NCBI RefSeq assembly: GCF_006376615.1
Contig: NZ_VEXQ01000008.1
Location: 62,001 to 126,000, forward strand
Direction: 5' to 3'
DNA: 64,000 bases
Source of the DNA: Buttiauxella sp. B2
GTDB lineage: Bacteria; Pseudomonadota; Gammaproteobacteria; Enterobacterales; Enterobacteriaceae
Shown here piece by piece: positions 27,986 through 38,520 of this stretch. Both the position numbers and the translations under genes were made by a program. Under the pieces are notes generated by a model that saw only the letters and a list, made by a program, of their open reading frames with translations, did no database searches and was not told the origin of the DNA. How positions within the stretch are numbered: the stretch's first letter is position 1; each line of letters starts with the position of its first letter.

Positions 27986-29452
27986 ATGCTACGAATCGCT
28001 AAAGAAGCACTGACGTTTGATGACGTTCTCCTCGTTCCAGCTCACTCTACAGTTCTGCCTAATACGGCCGATCTCAGCACCCAATTAACCAAAACTATTC
28101 GTTTGAATATCCCTATGCTGTCCGCAGCAATGGATACCGTAACGGAAGCCCGTCTGGCCATTGCATTGGCTCAGGAAGGTGGACTTGGTTTTATTCACAA
28201 AAATATGTCAATTGAGCGCCAGGCTGAAGAAGTCCGACGCGTGAAAAAACACGAAAGTGGCGTTGTGACTGACCCACAGACCGTGCTGCCGACCACCACT
28301 CTGCACGAAGTGAAAGAACTCACCGCTCGTAACGGTTTCGCCGGTTACCCTGTTGTCACCGAACAAAACGAACTGGTAGGTATCATCACCGGTCGTGATG
28401 TTCGTTTTGTGACCGACCTGAACCAGCCTGTTAGCGTGTACATGACTCCGAAAGAGCGTCTGGTTACCGTGAAAGAAGGCGAAGCACGTGATGTTGTGCT
28501 GTCCAAAATGCACGAAAAACGCGTTGAGAAAGCACTGGTCGTTGATGGTAACTTCCATTTGCGCGGCATGATCACCGTAAAAGACTTCCAGAAAGCAGAA
28601 CGCAAACCTAACGCCTGTAAAGACGACCAGGGCCGTTTGCGTGTTGGGGCGGCCGTTGGCGCAGGTGCGGGCAACGAAGAGCGTATCGACGCTCTGGTAG
28701 CTGCTGGCGTTGATGTTTTACTGATTGACTCCTCTCATGGTCATTCCGAAGGCGTTTTACAACGTATTCGCGAAACCCGTGCTAAATATCCTGACCTGCA
28801 AATCATTGGCGGCAACGTCGCGACTGCTGCTGGTGCTCGTGCTTTGGCTGACGCCGGTGTGAGTGCTGTGAAAGTGGGGATCGGCCCAGGTTCAATCTGC
28901 ACCACTCGTATCGTAACGGGTGTTGGCGTTCCACAAATCACTGCCGTTGCTGATGCAGTTGACGCGCTGGAAGGAACGGGTATTCCGGTTATCGCTGACG
29001 GTGGTATTCGTTTCTCTGGTGATATTGCTAAAGCTATCGCTGCGGGTGCATCAGCGGTCATGGTTGGCGGTATGCTGGCAGGGACCGAAGAGTCTCCGGG
29101 CGAAATCGAACTTTACCAGGGGCGTTCTTTCAAATCCTACCGCGGTATGGGTTCTCTGGGAGCGATGTCCAAAGGCTCTTCTGACCGTTACTTCCAGACT
29201 GATAACGCAGCCGACAAACTGGTGCCGGAAGGTATCGAAGGTCGCGTGGCTTATAAAGGCCGTCTGAAAGAAATCGTTCACCAGCAAATGGGCGGCCTGC
29301 GTTCCTGTATGGGTCTGACCGGCTGTGGTACTATCGACGAGCTGCGTACTAAAGCGGAATTTGTACGTATCAGCGGTGCGGGTATTCAGGAAAGTCACGT
29401 ACACGATGTGACGATTACTAAAGAGTCTCCGAATTACCGTATGGGCTCCTGA
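27986..29452 (+). CDS. guaB: Inosine-5'-monophosphate dehydrogenase
   Basis: The protein has 488 residues, the E. coli length. It is a TIM barrel with an inserted pair of CBS domains (about 95-205) and the catalytic loop [11 protein letters not shown] containing the active-site Cys. It oxidises IMP to XMP with NAD+, the first committed step of GMP synthesis. It is followed by guaA after 67 bp, with a hairpin in the gap. The start ATG at 27986 gives [20 protein letters not shown], as in E. coli. Confidence 0.99.
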   Translation: MLRIAKEALTFDDVLLVPAHSTVLPNTADLSTQLTKTIRLNIPMLSAAMDTVTEARLAIALAQEGGLGFIHKNMSIERQAEEVRRVKKHESGVVTDPQTVLPTTTLHEVKELTARNGFAGYPVVTEQNELVGIITGRDVRFVTDLNQPVSVYMTPKERLVTVKEGEARDVVLSKMHEKRVEKALVVDGNFHLRGMITVKDFQKAERKPNACKDDQGRLRVGAAVGAGAGNEERIDALVAAGVDVLLIDSSHGHSEGVLQRIRETRAKYPDLQIIGGNVATAAGARALADAGVSAVKVGIGPGSICTTRIVTGVGVPQITAVADAVDALEGTGIPVIADGGIRFSGDIAKAIAAGASAVMVGGMLAGTEESPGEIELYQGRSFKSYRGMGSLGAMSKGSSDRYFQTDNAADKLVPEGIEGRVAYKGRLKEIVHQQMGGLRSCMGLTGCGTIDELRTKAEFVRISGAGIQESHVHDVTITKESPNYRMGS

Positions 29453-29459
29453 TTCTCCT

Positions 29460-29484
29460 CGCCCGGCATTCGCCGGGCGTTTTT
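29460..29484 (+). terminator. Intercistronic hairpin with T-run between guaB and guaA
   Basis: A perfect 8-bp stem cgcccggc/gccgggcg (29460-29467 and 29472-29479) is followed by TTTTT. It has the form of an intrinsic terminator inside the guaBA operon and may lower guaA expression relative to guaB. Confidence 0.75.
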
Positions 29485-29519
29485 CTTTATCTGTTTCACT
29501 TGCCTCGGAATAAGCGTCA

Positions 29520-31097
29520 ATGACGGAAAATATCCATAAACATCGCATACTTATCCTTGATTTTGGTTCTCAGTACACCCAACTGGTTGCGCGCCGCGTG
29601 CGTGAACTGGGCGTTTACTGTGAGCTGTGGGCATGGGATGTCACTGAAGCACAGATTCGTGAATTCAATCCAAGCGGTATCATCCTTTCTGGTGGCCCGG
29701 AAAGCACCACGGAGCTGAACAGCCCACGTGCACCTGAATATGTCTTTACCACAGGTGTGCCAGTATTTGGTGTGTGCTACGGCATGCAGACCATGGCGAT
29801 GCAGCTTGGCGGCCACGTTGAATCCTCTACCGAACGTGAGTTTGGTTACGCACAGGTTGAAGTTGTAACTGACAGCGCACTGGTTCGTGGTATCGAAGAC
29901 GCTTTGAGCGCTGCCGGCAACCCGCTGCTGGATGTCTGGATGAGCCACGGCGATAAAGTCACTGCGATTCCAGCTGGCTTCGTTACCGTTGCCAGCACCG
30001 AAACTTGCCCGTTCGCCATTATGGCAAACGAAGAAAAACGTTTTTATGGCGTGCAGTTCCACCCGGAAGTGACCCATACCCGTCAGGGCCAGCGTCTGTT
30101 GGAACGTTTTGTTCTGGATATCTGCGGCTGCGAAGCGCTGTGGACACCAGCAAAAATTATCGAAGATGCGATTGTTCGTCTGCGTGAGCAAGTCGGCAAC
30201 GACAAGGTGATTCTTGGCCTGTCCGGCGGCGTGGATTCTTCCGTTACCGCAATGCTGCTGCACCGCGCAATTGGCGACCGTCTGACCTGTGTATTTGTGG
30301 ATAATGGCCTGCTGCGTTTGAATGAAGCACAGCAAGTTATGGATATGTTTGGCGACCACTTCGGCCTGAACATTGTTCACGTTGCCGCGGAAGAGCGCTT
30401 CCTGTCTCAACTGGCGGGCATCGACGAGCCAGAAGCAAAACGCAAAACCATTGGTCGTGTATTCGTAGAAGTCTTCGACGAAGAAGCACTGCGCCTGGAA
30501 GACGTGAAATGGTTAGCGCAGGGCACAATCTACCCTGACGTTATCGAATCTGCAGCTTCTGCTACCGGCAAAGCGCATGTTATCAAATCTCACCACAACG
30601 TGGGCGGCTTACCGAAAGAGATGAAGATGGGTCTGGTTGAGCCGCTTAAAGAGCTGTTCAAAGACGAAGTGCGTAAAATTGGTCTGGAACTGGGTCTGCC
30701 ATACGACATGCTCTACCGCCACCCGTTCCCGGGCCCAGGTCTTGGCGTGCGTGTGCTGGGCGAAGTGAAGAAAGAGTATTGCGATCTGCTGCGCCGTGCC
30801 GATGCCATCTTTATTGAAGAGCTGCATAAAGCAGATCTCTACAACAAAGTAAGTCAGGCGTTCACCGTGTTCCTGCCGGTGCGTTCTGTTGGCGTAATGG
30901 GCGATGGCCGTAAATACGATTGGGTTGTTTCACTGCGCGCTGTAGAAACCATCGATTTTATGACTGCACATTGGGCGCACCTGCCATACGATTTCCTTGG
31001 TCGCGTCTCCAACCGCATCATCAACGAAGTTAACGGTATTTCCCGTGTGGTTTACGATATTTCTGGCAAACCGCCAGCAACTATTGAGTGGGAATGA
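29520..31097 (+). CDS. guaA: GMP synthase (glutamine-hydrolysing)
   Basis: The protein has 525 residues, the E. coli length. The N-terminal class I glutamine amidotransferase domain has GVCYGMQ with the nucleophilic Cys and the FHPEVTHT His/Glu pair. The ATP-pyrophosphatase domain has the P-loop SGGVDSS, and the C-terminal dimerisation domain ends in PPATIEWE. It converts XMP to GMP with ammonia from glutamine. It is co-transcribed with guaB and closed by a strong terminator at 31131-31162. Confidence 0.99.
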   Translation: MTENIHKHRILILDFGSQYTQLVARRVRELGVYCELWAWDVTEAQIREFNPSGIILSGGPESTTELNSPRAPEYVFTTGVPVFGVCYGMQTMAMQLGGHVESSTEREFGYAQVEVVTDSALVRGIEDALSAAGNPLLDVWMSHGDKVTAIPAGFVTVASTETCPFAIMANEEKRFYGVQFHPEVTHTRQGQRLLERFVLDICGCEALWTPAKIIEDAIVRLREQVGNDKVILGLSGGVDSSVTAMLLHRAIGDRLTCVFVDNGLLRLNEAQQVMDMFGDHFGLNIVHVAAEERFLSQLAGIDEPEAKRKTIGRVFVEVFDEEALRLEDVKWLAQGTIYPDVIESAASATGKAHVIKSHHNVGGLPKEMKMGLVEPLKELFKDEVRKIGLELGLPYDMLYRHPFPGPGLGVRVLGEVKKEYCDLLRRADAIFIEELHKADLYNKVSQAFTVFLPVRSVGVMGDGRKYDWVVSLRAVETIDFMTAHWAHLPYDFLGRVSNRIINEVNGISRVVYDISGKPPATIEWE

Positions 31098-31130
31098 TTT
31101 TCCGCTAATCCGTAGCTTGTCTGGATGACT

Positions 31131-31162
31131 AAAAACCCTCTGTTTTTACAGAGGGTTTTTTA
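31131..31162 (+). terminator. Rho-independent terminator after guaA
   Basis: A perfect 13-bp stem, aaaaaccctctgt (31131-31143) and acagagggttttt (31148-31160), is followed by more T. The flanking A-run makes it usable in both directions. Confidence 0.92.
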
Positions 31163-31265
31163 TTTAGATTAGACCATAGAAAGGAGTAAATCTTTCCAGT
31201 ACCACAGGCGTGACTAATCTCACCGGTTGCAAGTCAGTGTTATCATTTTTAATGAGAAGAAGGCG

Positions 31266-31454
31266 TTACCGGTTGGTGTTATCCATTGACAGGCTGCTTT
31301 GCTGGGCTTCTACTTTGTCCTGATGATGGTACCAGGCACCGATAGCAGAGTAGACAAAACGGCCAAAAAAGAAGAGAAAACTGATAATCAGAATAATGCG
31401 GGTCATACGATTGTTAAACTTATGTCGTCTTCGCATACTCGTAACCTGTGTCAC
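31266..31454 (-). CDS. yfgG: Small membrane protein YfgG
   Basis: This 62-residue protein has an Arg-rich N-terminus (MRRRHKFNNRMTR) and one membrane segment (about 18-38, IILIISFLFFFGRFVYSAIG). It corresponds to E. coli YfgG (63 residues), reported to be involved in nickel and cobalt tolerance; I can confirm only the family. The start is a GTG at 31454; an internal ATG six codons later is an alternative. In E. coli yfgH and yfgI lie between yfgG and guaA; they are absent here. Confidence 0.85.
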   Translation of the reverse strand: MTQVTSMRRRHKFNNRMTRIILIISFLFFFGRFVYSAIGAWYHHQDKVEAQQSSLSMDNTNR

Positions 31455-31802
31455 GCAAATGATCCTTGATGTTTGCCCGTCAACCGCGGGCGACGGTGAT
31501 ATTTATACACAGTGATGCCTCAAGGTCAATTCCGGGGCACCTGCGAATTGTCCATGGAATCATTTCTCCTTGTTATATAAACATTTCTTAATATTAGTTG
31601 ATTAGTATATATCCAGTTATTTTTCTGAATAATTTACAAATGAAAGTGAAACTCCATCAAGAAATTGATTTGAATCAACTTAGCGAACCAATCCCTAACT
31701 AGAATCTGCACTCTATTCCATAGCGATATGGCTATATCGATTGGGTTGGACACCTGATCGAAACTTACCCGAGCTGGATGACGGGGTTCCTGGCGATGAT
31801 TA
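31455..31802. other. Divergent region yfgG-pdeA
   Basis: This 348-bp AT-rich region holds the FNR-type promoter of pdeA (31665-31705). The yfgG promoter was not identified. There is a GC-rich hairpin just upstream of yfgG (accgcgggcgacggt, around 31483-31497). No further gene was seen. Confidence 0.6.
31665..31705 (+). promoter_or_regulatory. FNR-dependent class II promoter for pdeA
   Basis: A perfect FNR box TTGAT-TTGA-ATCAA (31665-31678) is followed by the -10 TAGAAT (31700-31705). With a start near 31712, the FNR site is centred about 41 bp upstream, the textbook class II activation spacing. Confidence 0.75.
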
Positions 31803-34058
31803 ATGTATCTGGCAAGCTGGTATAAAAAAAATCAAAACAAATGGTGGGTGCTTCCTCTGGTGCTGCCGAGTCTGCTACTTCCTATTTCTGTGTGGTGTAA
31901 CGCGAATACCGTAATGGATGGGGGGCGTGTTTTCCTCGTCTATATGCCACTAGGTTTAATGACTGCATTTATGCTGGTTTTCGGCTGGGCAGCCTTGCCG
32001 GGAATTATTCTCGCACTACTCGTTCGCTATATCCCGATGAAAGGTGAAATGATCGCAATGCTGTCGGTTATTCACTTCCTGCTACCCATTACGATTAGTT
32101 GGGGTGGTTACCGTATTTTTGTTCCCAGGCGTAGTTCGGTGATGTTTGGGGTAATCAAACTCACCGCACAACGCATGCTGTGGTTAGTACTCGTTAACTC
32201 TGTGACATTCCTGATCATCTACCAGGTAGGGATCTTTTTCGGCTGGTATGACAGTGTTAGCAATACCGTCGCGGAAAATCCGCTCCATACGGGGACATTA
32301 ATTAATTTTCAGGCGGTGCTAGTTGGCTGTTTAACGGGAATACCTTTCTTTTATTGTGCCATCCGCATGTTCCGTAACCCACACTTTGTTTTCTCGTTTT
32401 GGTCACGGATGAAAGCGCAGATGCAATCTGGTGTAACGAAGAGTGAGGTTGCACTATGGGCCGGTATTGTTGCTATTCTTGTCAGCTTGCTGCTAGTCCC
32501 AATCAGTGATTTCAGCTCCATTTTCACCACGGATTACACATTAACGCTGATCCTGCCGCTGATGCTGTGGGGTGCGATGCGCTTTGGTTTTTTGTTTATC
32601 ACCACCGCCTGGACGGTGATATTAATTATTCTGTGTAGCGGGTTTCATAACTATTTGCCACCGTACATGGGCTTCCAGCTTCATCTGGCGATAGCCTCAT
32701 CTTGTTACGCTGTATTTTCTATTACCATCTATTTGATGGCAGTGGTCACTACGCGTCAGCGTTTCTTACATAGTAAAGCGCGGCGTGTTGCGTTTATCGA
32801 CCCCATAGTACAAATGCCGAATCTGCGAGCTCTGAATCGTGATTTATCCCGCCATCCGTCGTCAGCATTAGCTTTTTTGCGCATACCTGAACTGGAGTTA
32901 TTGGGCCGTAATTACGGTGTGCAACTTCGTATTCAATACAAACAGCAACTTAATGATTACCTTCAACCCATATTGAACGCTGACGAAAAGGTTTATCACC
33001 TGTCGGGCCATGAAGTGGCCGTGCGTTTAAATTATGAGTCTTACCACGAGCATATTGAATTACTCGACCAGCGTGTGAAGCAGTTCCGCTTTATGTGGGA
33101 CGGCATGCCGATGCAACCTCAAGTGGGCATCAGTTATTGCTATATACGCCAGCCCGTCAGGCACATTTATTTCTTGTTAGGTGAACTTAGCACTATGGCT
33201 GATTTGTCGCTGTCGACATCAAAGCCTGAAAGCTTGCAGCAGCAGGGGCCAAACCATGTGCAGAATGCGGTGCGAAATAAAGTCACGATGATGAACCGTT
33301 TGCAGGTTGCCATTGATTCAGGGAATTTCGTGCTGATGGCCCAGCGAATCGAAGGGATTCGTGGCGATATCTACCATGAAATTCTGCTGCGCATGAAAGG
33401 CGATAATGAAGGGGATAACGTCTTTATGCCGGATGTGTTTTTGCCGGTGGCCCATGAATTTGGTTTGTCTTCAAAAATCGACAAATGGGTATTAGAAGCC
33501 ACGCTAAAATTCATGGATATACATCGCGAACAACTTGCCGGCAGCCGTTTTGCCATTAACTTGACTCCAGCGTCAGTAGGGCAATTACAGTTTGTAAGCG
33601 AGGTGAAGCTGTTGCTGAAACACTACAATATTCAGCCCTGGCAGCTTATTTTTGAGGTCACTGAAAGCAACTCACTAACTAACCTTGAGCAGGCGAATGC
33701 GACTCTGACTGCGTTGCAAAATATGGGATGTCGGGTGGCGATTGACGATTTTGGTACAGGCTATGCCAGCTACGCACGGTTGAAAGACATCAGTGCTGAT
33801 ATACTGAAAATCGACGGCAGCTTTATCCGCAATGTGCTGTCCAGCAGTCTGGATTATCAGATTGTTGAATCTATCTGCAAGTTAGCGCGGATGAAAAAGA
33901 TGTTGCTGGTTGCTGAGTACGTTGAAACCGACTCAGTCAGAGCGGCAGTACGAAGTTTGGGGATAGATTACATGCAAGGTTATTTGATTGGGCGCCCGCA
34001 ATTGCTCGAAACGTTACTTGAACCGGGAAATGTGGCATTAATAAACCAAACGCCCTGA
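31803..34058 (+). CDS. pdeA: Cyclic-di-GMP phosphodiesterase (degenerate GGDEF plus EAL)
   Basis: The protein has 751 residues (E. coli YfgF/PdeA 747). The N-terminal half is a multi-pass membrane sensor resembling MASE1 (about 15-310). It is followed by a GGDEF domain whose signature is lost (SGHEVAVRL) and an EAL domain (about 500-745). The EAL motif reads EILLRM. The metal and catalytic segments NLTPASVGQ, FEVTESNS, DDFGTGYASYARL, KIDGSFI and AEYVET are intact, so hydrolysis of c-di-GMP is expected. E. coli YfgF is reported to act mainly in anaerobic conditions, which fits the FNR promoter here. Confidence 0.94.
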   Translation: MYLASWYKKNQNKWWVLPLVLPSLLLPISVWCNANTVMDGGRVFLVYMPLGLMTAFMLVFGWAALPGIILALLVRYIPMKGEMIAMLSVIHFLLPITISWGGYRIFVPRRSSVMFGVIKLTAQRMLWLVLVNSVTFLIIYQVGIFFGWYDSVSNTVAENPLHTGTLINFQAVLVGCLTGIPFFYCAIRMFRNPHFVFSFWSRMKAQMQSGVTKSEVALWAGIVAILVSLLLVPISDFSSIFTTDYTLTLILPLMLWGAMRFGFLFITTAWTVILIILCSGFHNYLPPYMGFQLHLAIASSCYAVFSITIYLMAVVTTRQRFLHSKARRVAFIDPIVQMPNLRALNRDLSRHPSSALAFLRIPELELLGRNYGVQLRIQYKQQLNDYLQPILNADEKVYHLSGHEVAVRLNYESYHEHIELLDQRVKQFRFMWDGMPMQPQVGISYCYIRQPVRHIYFLLGELSTMADLSLSTSKPESLQQQGPNHVQNAVRNKVTMMNRLQVAIDSGNFVLMAQRIEGIRGDIYHEILLRMKGDNEGDNVFMPDVFLPVAHEFGLSSKIDKWVLEATLKFMDIHREQLAGSRFAINLTPASVGQLQFVSEVKLLLKHYNIQPWQLIFEVTESNSLTNLEQANATLTALQNMGCRVAIDDFGTGYASYARLKDISADILKIDGSFIRNVLSSSLDYQIVESICKLARMKKMLLVAEYVETDSVRAAVRSLGIDYMQGYLIGRPQLLETLLEPGNVALINQTP

Positions 34059-34077
34059 TGGGCGTTTGGTTTATTAA
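34038..34077. terminator. Bidirectional terminator shared by pdeA and ppx
   Basis: A perfect 18-bp stem, ttaataaaccaaacgccc (34038-34055) and its complement (34060-34077), has a 4-nt loop. It overlaps the last codons and stop of pdeA and ends three bases before the ppx stop. A/T-rich arms make it work in both directions. Confidence 0.88.
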
Positions 34078-34080
34078 TAG

Positions 34081-35622
34081 TCAGGCTGCAACGTTCGGGC
34101 TAGCTTCCTCTTCAATCTCAAGCCGCCAGCCTGGCGTATTCTCCCAATATTGCTGTTCACGTTCTAAATCCAGCAATACCAGTGTGTTTTGGCTAAACCA
34201 GTCGTGCGGGAAGCGCAGCGTCCAGTGGTTTTCTTCTGTTTCCAGAACCAGTGTCGGAGGTGTGGTCGTCGCCTGACGTTGATTATTGAGCAGCACGGCC
34301 AATCGTAGAATCTGAATTAATGGCAAAAACTGTTTTCTCTTAAACAACGTAAATCGCGGCAGATCATCAATTTTTATCGCTTTGCGGTGATAGCGCACAA
34401 GCGTTGCCATAAGCATCTGCTGTTCCTGATTAAAGCCCGGCAGGTTGCTATTTTGCAGGATATAAGCCGAGTGGCGATGAAGCCCGCTGTGATTAATATT
34501 CAGCCCCACCTCATGCAACATGGCGGACCATTTGAGTAACGCTGCCAATTGCGGAATAGCCAACTTTGGGTTTTGTACTTCCCACTGTTGGTAAATATGC
34601 TCGGTTGTTGCCAACACACGCTTAGCCTGATCGCTATCTATATGGTACTGGTTTGCCAGACTTTGCGCGGTACGGATACGAATATCCTGATGACGGAAAC
34701 GGCCTTCCATTTCATAGAGCACACCTTCGCGTAGAGCCCCATCAGACAGGCGTAGTTCGCGAATCGCCAGTGAGTCAAACACGCCACAAAGAATCGCAAG
34801 CCCAGGCACAAATACGGCTTTACGCTCTTCGGATAAACCAGGCAGGCTCATAGAGCTGAAACTCTTATGTTTCAGGACTTCATCACGCAGCATTTCCAGG
34901 CGCTCCGGCGTAATAATGCCGTCTTTTTCGCCCAGATTAACCAGCACTTCATGAGCAGCTTTGATGGTGCCAGACGCACCCATCGCCACATTCCAACCCT
35001 GCAAGCGATATTGCCAGGAAAGGTTCTCCAGCTTTTGCACCGCAGCAAGACGCGCTCGTTTGAAGTTTTCTGGTGTAATCATCCCTTTCGGGAAAAAGTT
35101 TTGCGCAAAGCTAACACAACCCATTCGACGACTTTCGACCAGCATTGGCTCGAAATCTTCGCCAATCACTAACTCAGTTGACCCGCCACCGATATCAATA
35201 ACCAGTTTGCGGCCTTTTTCAGGTTGGGTATGTTCTACCCCCATGAAAATCAGACGTGCTTCTTCGTTACCGGAAATAATTTCAATCGGGTAGGGGATAA
35301 CCTGTTCGGCACGCTTGAGAAATTCCTCGGCGTTGACCGCCTGACGCAAACTGTGTGTACCGACAATACAAACGTTATCTGCGGAGAATCCTTGCAGACG
35401 CTCAGCAAATAACGCAAGGCACGACAGCCCACGTTCTATCGCCTCTTCACTTAATTCGTTCTGGGCGTTCAGGCCATCAGCCAAATGGACGCGTTGCTTC
35501 AGACGCCCGATGATTTGCATCGCGCCGTCTACCACGCGTGCAATTACCATATGGAAACTGTTCGAGCCAAGATCGACCGCAGCGAATTCTTGCGGCCGTG
35601 GAGTGTGTTTTTTTATCGGCAT
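34081..35622 (-). CDS. ppx: Exopolyphosphatase
   Basis: The protein has 513 residues, the E. coli length. The ASKHA-type N-terminal domains contain [13 protein letters not shown] and [11 protein letters not shown], and the C-terminal helical HD-like domain lies after about 310 ([20 protein letters not shown]). It removes terminal phosphates from long polyphosphate chains; the family also includes the pppGpp hydrolase GppA, but length and neighbourhood favour Ppx. It follows ppk by 23 bp on the same strand, so the two opposing activities are made from one operon. Confidence 0.97.
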   Translation of the reverse strand: MPIKKHTPRPQEFAAVDLGSNSFHMVIARVVDGAMQIIGRLKQRVHLADGLNAQNELSEEAIERGLSCLALFAERLQGFSADNVCIVGTHSLRQAVNAEEFLKRAEQVIPYPIEIISGNEEARLIFMGVEHTQPEKGRKLVIDIGGGSTELVIGEDFEPMLVESRRMGCVSFAQNFFPKGMITPENFKRARLAAVQKLENLSWQYRLQGWNVAMGASGTIKAAHEVLVNLGEKDGIITPERLEMLRDEVLKHKSFSSMSLPGLSEERKAVFVPGLAILCGVFDSLAIRELRLSDGALREGVLYEMEGRFRHQDIRIRTAQSLANQYHIDSDQAKRVLATTEHIYQQWEVQNPKLAIPQLAALLKWSAMLHEVGLNINHSGLHRHSAYILQNSNLPGFNQEQQMLMATLVRYHRKAIKIDDLPRFTLFKRKQFLPLIQILRLAVLLNNQRQATTTPPTLVLETEENHWTLRFPHDWFSQNTLVLLDLEREQQYWENTPGWRLEIEEEASPNVAA

Positions 35623-35645
35623 GATTTTATAGTCGACATAGTGCG

Positions 35646-37706
35646 TTATTCAGGTTGTTCCAGAGATTTAATGTAATCGTAAATCGCCAGTTGCGAGCGC
35701 ACCTTACGGCGGTTTCCGCGCGGTACATAGCGGTTACTCAGTTCTTTGTCGATGTAGCGTGCTTTCACCGTATCACTGAACAATATTTCAATGATATCCA
35801 GCACCCGTTGCTTCAGGCGCGGGTCGAGTATGGCGACAGCCACCTCAATACGGTAATCAATGTTGCGTGTCATCCAGTCGGCAGAAGAGAGGTACACTTT
35901 CTTATCTCCGCCATTTTCAAACACATACACGCGGTCGTGTTCGAGATACCGGTCAACAATGCTGATCACGCGAATGTTATCGCTGATGCCTTCCAGATTA
36001 GGGATCAATGAACACATCCCACGCACCAGCAGATTCACTTTCACGCCAGAGCTTGAAGCCGCATATAGCCTGTCCACCAAACCTTTATCGACCAGGTTAT
36101 TAAGTTTCAGAGTAATACCTGATGGCACACCGTTTTGCGCATTGGCAATCTCTTTATCGACCAAATCGTAAAGCAGGCGACGCGAGTTCTGTGGTGAAAC
36201 CATCAGATGCTCAAATGTCACCGGGCGATAAGGGTTTTCAATAAAGTTGAACACTCGGCGCACTTCATTGGTGATGCGTGCATCGCAGGTCAGAAGTGAA
36301 TAGTCAGTATAAAGACGCGCTGTTTTCTCGTTAAAGTTACCGGTGCCGATGTGGGCGTAACGCACTACTTCTTCACCTTCTTTGCGCGAAATCAGGAACA
36401 ATTTAGCGTGAATTTTCAGACCAGGTGCGGAGAAAATAACGTGTACGCCCGCTTCCGTCAGGCGCTTTGCCCAGTGAATATTGGCTTCTTCATCAAATCG
36501 CGCTTGCAGCTCAACCACCACAGTGACTTTTTTGCCATTGTGCGCCGCGTGGATCATCGACTCAATAATGCGCGAGTCTTTCGCCACACGGTAAATATTG
36601 ATTTTGATCGCCAGAACGCTTGGGTCAAACGAGGCCTGGCGCAGCAATTCCAGAACGTGCTCAAAGGTGTGATACGGATAGTAGAGCAACACGTCACGAT
36701 TACGGATTGCATCAAAGCCGTTACGGAATTTATCGAACCAGATATGGCGCAGACGCGGTAGCGGTTTGTTCACTAAATTAGCTTTGCCGACATTCGGGAA
36801 GTTAATGAAGTCTTTGAAGTTATGGTAACGCCCGCCTGGTACGATGGAATCGTAATTGGTGATAGTCAGCTTGTTGCGCAGCATTTCTACCATCGCATCA
36901 GGCATATCGCGCTGATACACAAAGCGCACCGGTTCTGCGGTGAGACGTTGTTTCAGGCTCGATGACATCAATTCCAGCAGGCTGGACTCCATTTCTGTGA
37001 CCAGGTCGTATTCTGCATCGCGGGTCATTTTCATCGAGTAGGCGTTTAACGAATCGTAATCGAAGAAGCCTTTGAAAATGTCATCCAGGCAATAGCGCAG
37101 AATGTTGTCCAGCAGAATCATAGGCTTGCGTCGACGCGGAGCTTCCGGCGGCAGATTTACAAAGCGTGGTACTTTATCGGACGGGATTTCCAGCAACGCA
37201 TAGCGAATGTCGTCGCCGCGAATAATTTCCACAGCCAGATAGGTGTAATCATCTTTAAGAAACTGCACCAGATCAGTGTCGTGGTTAATCAGGATCGGTG
37301 TGATGTGCTGGCGCAAATAGTGTTTAAAGTAGTGGCGCAGCCAGTTTTGCTGGTTCGGAGAAAGTTGGCGTTCGTTGATCAAGAAGATCTGATTGCGTGC
37401 CATTTCTAGCAGCAGATCGTTATACAGCCCATCAAACTCTTGATCGGCTTTCAGAACACGAGCCTGAATCTTATTGAGTAGATGACGCGAATTGGGCGCA
37501 GTCCCTTGTTCTTCACTGATCAGAATGCGCCGTTTGAGCTCGGCGAAACGGACCTTATAAAATTCATCAAGGTTATTCGAATAGATGCCGAGAAAACGCA
37601 TTCTCTCGATCAACGGATTAATTTTATCCGCTGCTTCCTGAAGCACACGTTCGTTAAAAGACAACCAGCTCAGTTCTTTTTCGATATACAACTTATCCTG
37701 ACCCAT
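35646..37706 (-). CDS. ppk: Polyphosphate kinase 1
   Basis: The protein has 686 residues. The start at 37706 is preceded by GAGG and gives [20 protein letters not shown] as in E. coli (688 residues); a longer in-frame start 51 nt upstream is not supported. The four PPK1 domains are present, with the autophosphorylated His in [10 protein letters not shown] and the second conserved His in [12 protein letters not shown]. It polymerises the gamma phosphate of ATP into polyphosphate at the membrane. Compared with E. coli, two residues are missing in [12 protein letters not shown] (E. coli has AQ after DK). Operon with ppx. Confidence 0.97.
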   Translation of the reverse strand: MGQDKLYIEKELSWLSFNERVLQEAADKINPLIERMRFLGIYSNNLDEFYKVRFAELKRRILISEEQGTAPNSRHLLNKIQARVLKADQEFDGLYNDLLLEMARNQIFLINERQLSPNQQNWLRHYFKHYLRQHITPILINHDTDLVQFLKDDYTYLAVEIIRGDDIRYALLEIPSDKVPRFVNLPPEAPRRRKPMILLDNILRYCLDDIFKGFFDYDSLNAYSMKMTRDAEYDLVTEMESSLLELMSSSLKQRLTAEPVRFVYQRDMPDAMVEMLRNKLTITNYDSIVPGGRYHNFKDFINFPNVGKANLVNKPLPRLRHIWFDKFRNGFDAIRNRDVLLYYPYHTFEHVLELLRQASFDPSVLAIKINIYRVAKDSRIIESMIHAAHNGKKVTVVVELQARFDEEANIHWAKRLTEAGVHVIFSAPGLKIHAKLFLISRKEGEEVVRYAHIGTGNFNEKTARLYTDYSLLTCDARITNEVRRVFNFIENPYRPVTFEHLMVSPQNSRRLLYDLVDKEIANAQNGVPSGITLKLNNLVDKGLVDRLYAASSSGVKVNLLVRGMCSLIPNLEGISDNIRVISIVDRYLEHDRVYVFENGGDKKVYLSSADWMTRNIDYRIEVAVAILDPRLKQRVLDIIEILFSDTVKARYIDKELSNRYVPRGNRRKVRSQLAIYDYIKSLEQPE

Positions 37707-37848
37707 TGGCCTCACACTCCGTTTTCGTGGACGTAAAAATGCCGTCACGTCTGTCATTATGGCGAGCTTTGGCGGGGAATGTCCAACGCTGCTCGTTAAG
37801 TATGATAAATCGCGATTTAGATAACGCAGGGTTGTAGGAGGGAGGCAT

Positions 37849-37871
37849 TAAAAAAGGAGCCGAAGCTCCTT
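37849..37871 (-). terminator. Rho-independent terminator after purN
   Basis: On the minus strand, aaggagc-ttcg-gctcctt with a UUCG-type loop is followed by a T-run (37849-37853 on this map). It ends purMN transcription five bases after the purN stop. Confidence 0.88.
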
Positions 37872-37875
37872 AATT

Positions 37876-38520
37876 TTACTCTTCGGCGGCATAGCCTTGT
37901 TTGGGCAACTCTTTACCATCAAGCCAGGCGCTGTTGCCACGCATCTCAAGACGGCCTTCCATAAACCAGGAAACGACTAACGGATAAATAGCGTGTTCCT
38001 GATGCTGTACACGCGCAGTAATTTCGTCTTCGTCATCACCCTCAAATACCGGAATTTTGGCCTGTAAAATAACCGGCCCACCATCAAGTTCATCCGTAAC
38101 GAAATGAACAGATGTACCGTGTTCTTCGTCACCGTTTTCCAATACCTGACGATGCGTATTAAGACCTGGATATTTAGGTAACAAAGAAGGGTGAATATTA
38201 ATAAGACGGCCAGAATAGCGCGCGACAAACTCTGGGCTAAGAATGCGCATGTAGCCGGCGAGCACCACGAGATCCGGTGCGTAGGCGTTGATCTCCTGGA
38301 TTAACTCACGATCGAAAGCGGCGCGGTCGGCGAACTGGCTAGCAGTTAACGCGTGAGCAGGGATCCCCGCTACACGCGCACGCTCAAGGCCGAAGGCATC
38401 GGCCTTATTACTAAACACAGCGCTCAGGGTGCCATTAATCTTTTTCAGCTTACAAGCATCAATAATTGCCTGAAGATTGCTTCCGTTACCGGAAATTAGC
38501 ACCACAATGCGTTTCATCAC
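37876..38520 (-). CDS. purN: Phosphoribosylglycinamide formyltransferase 1
   Basis: The protein has 214 residues (E. coli PurN 212). Motifs are [13 protein letters not shown] at the N-terminus, the catalytic region [17 protein letters not shown] and the [13 protein letters not shown] loop. It transfers a formyl group from 10-formyl-THF to GAR in purine synthesis. Its ATG overlaps the purM stop (ATGA), so translation is coupled. It is controlled through the PurR operator ahead of purM. Confidence 0.98.
   Translation of the reverse strand: MMKRIVVLISGNGSNLQAIIDACKLKKINGTLSAVFSNKADAFGLERARVAGIPAHALTASQFADRAAFDRELIQEINAYAPDLVVLAGYMRILSPEFVARYSGRLINIHPSLLPKYPGLNTHRQVLENGDEEHGTSVHFVTDELDGGPVILQAKIPVFEGDDEDEITARVQHQEHAIYPLVVSWFMEGRLEMRGNSAWLDGKELPKQGYAAEE

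Noticed and set aside
29517-30410. Long open frame antisense to guaA (about 297 codons)
   Set aside because: It lies wholly inside a highly conserved gene, has no recognisable domain and reflects codon bias of guaA.
37707-37757. Extended N-terminus of Ppk
   Set aside because: The internal ATG at 37706 has a ribosome site and matches the family start; the extension is not conserved.
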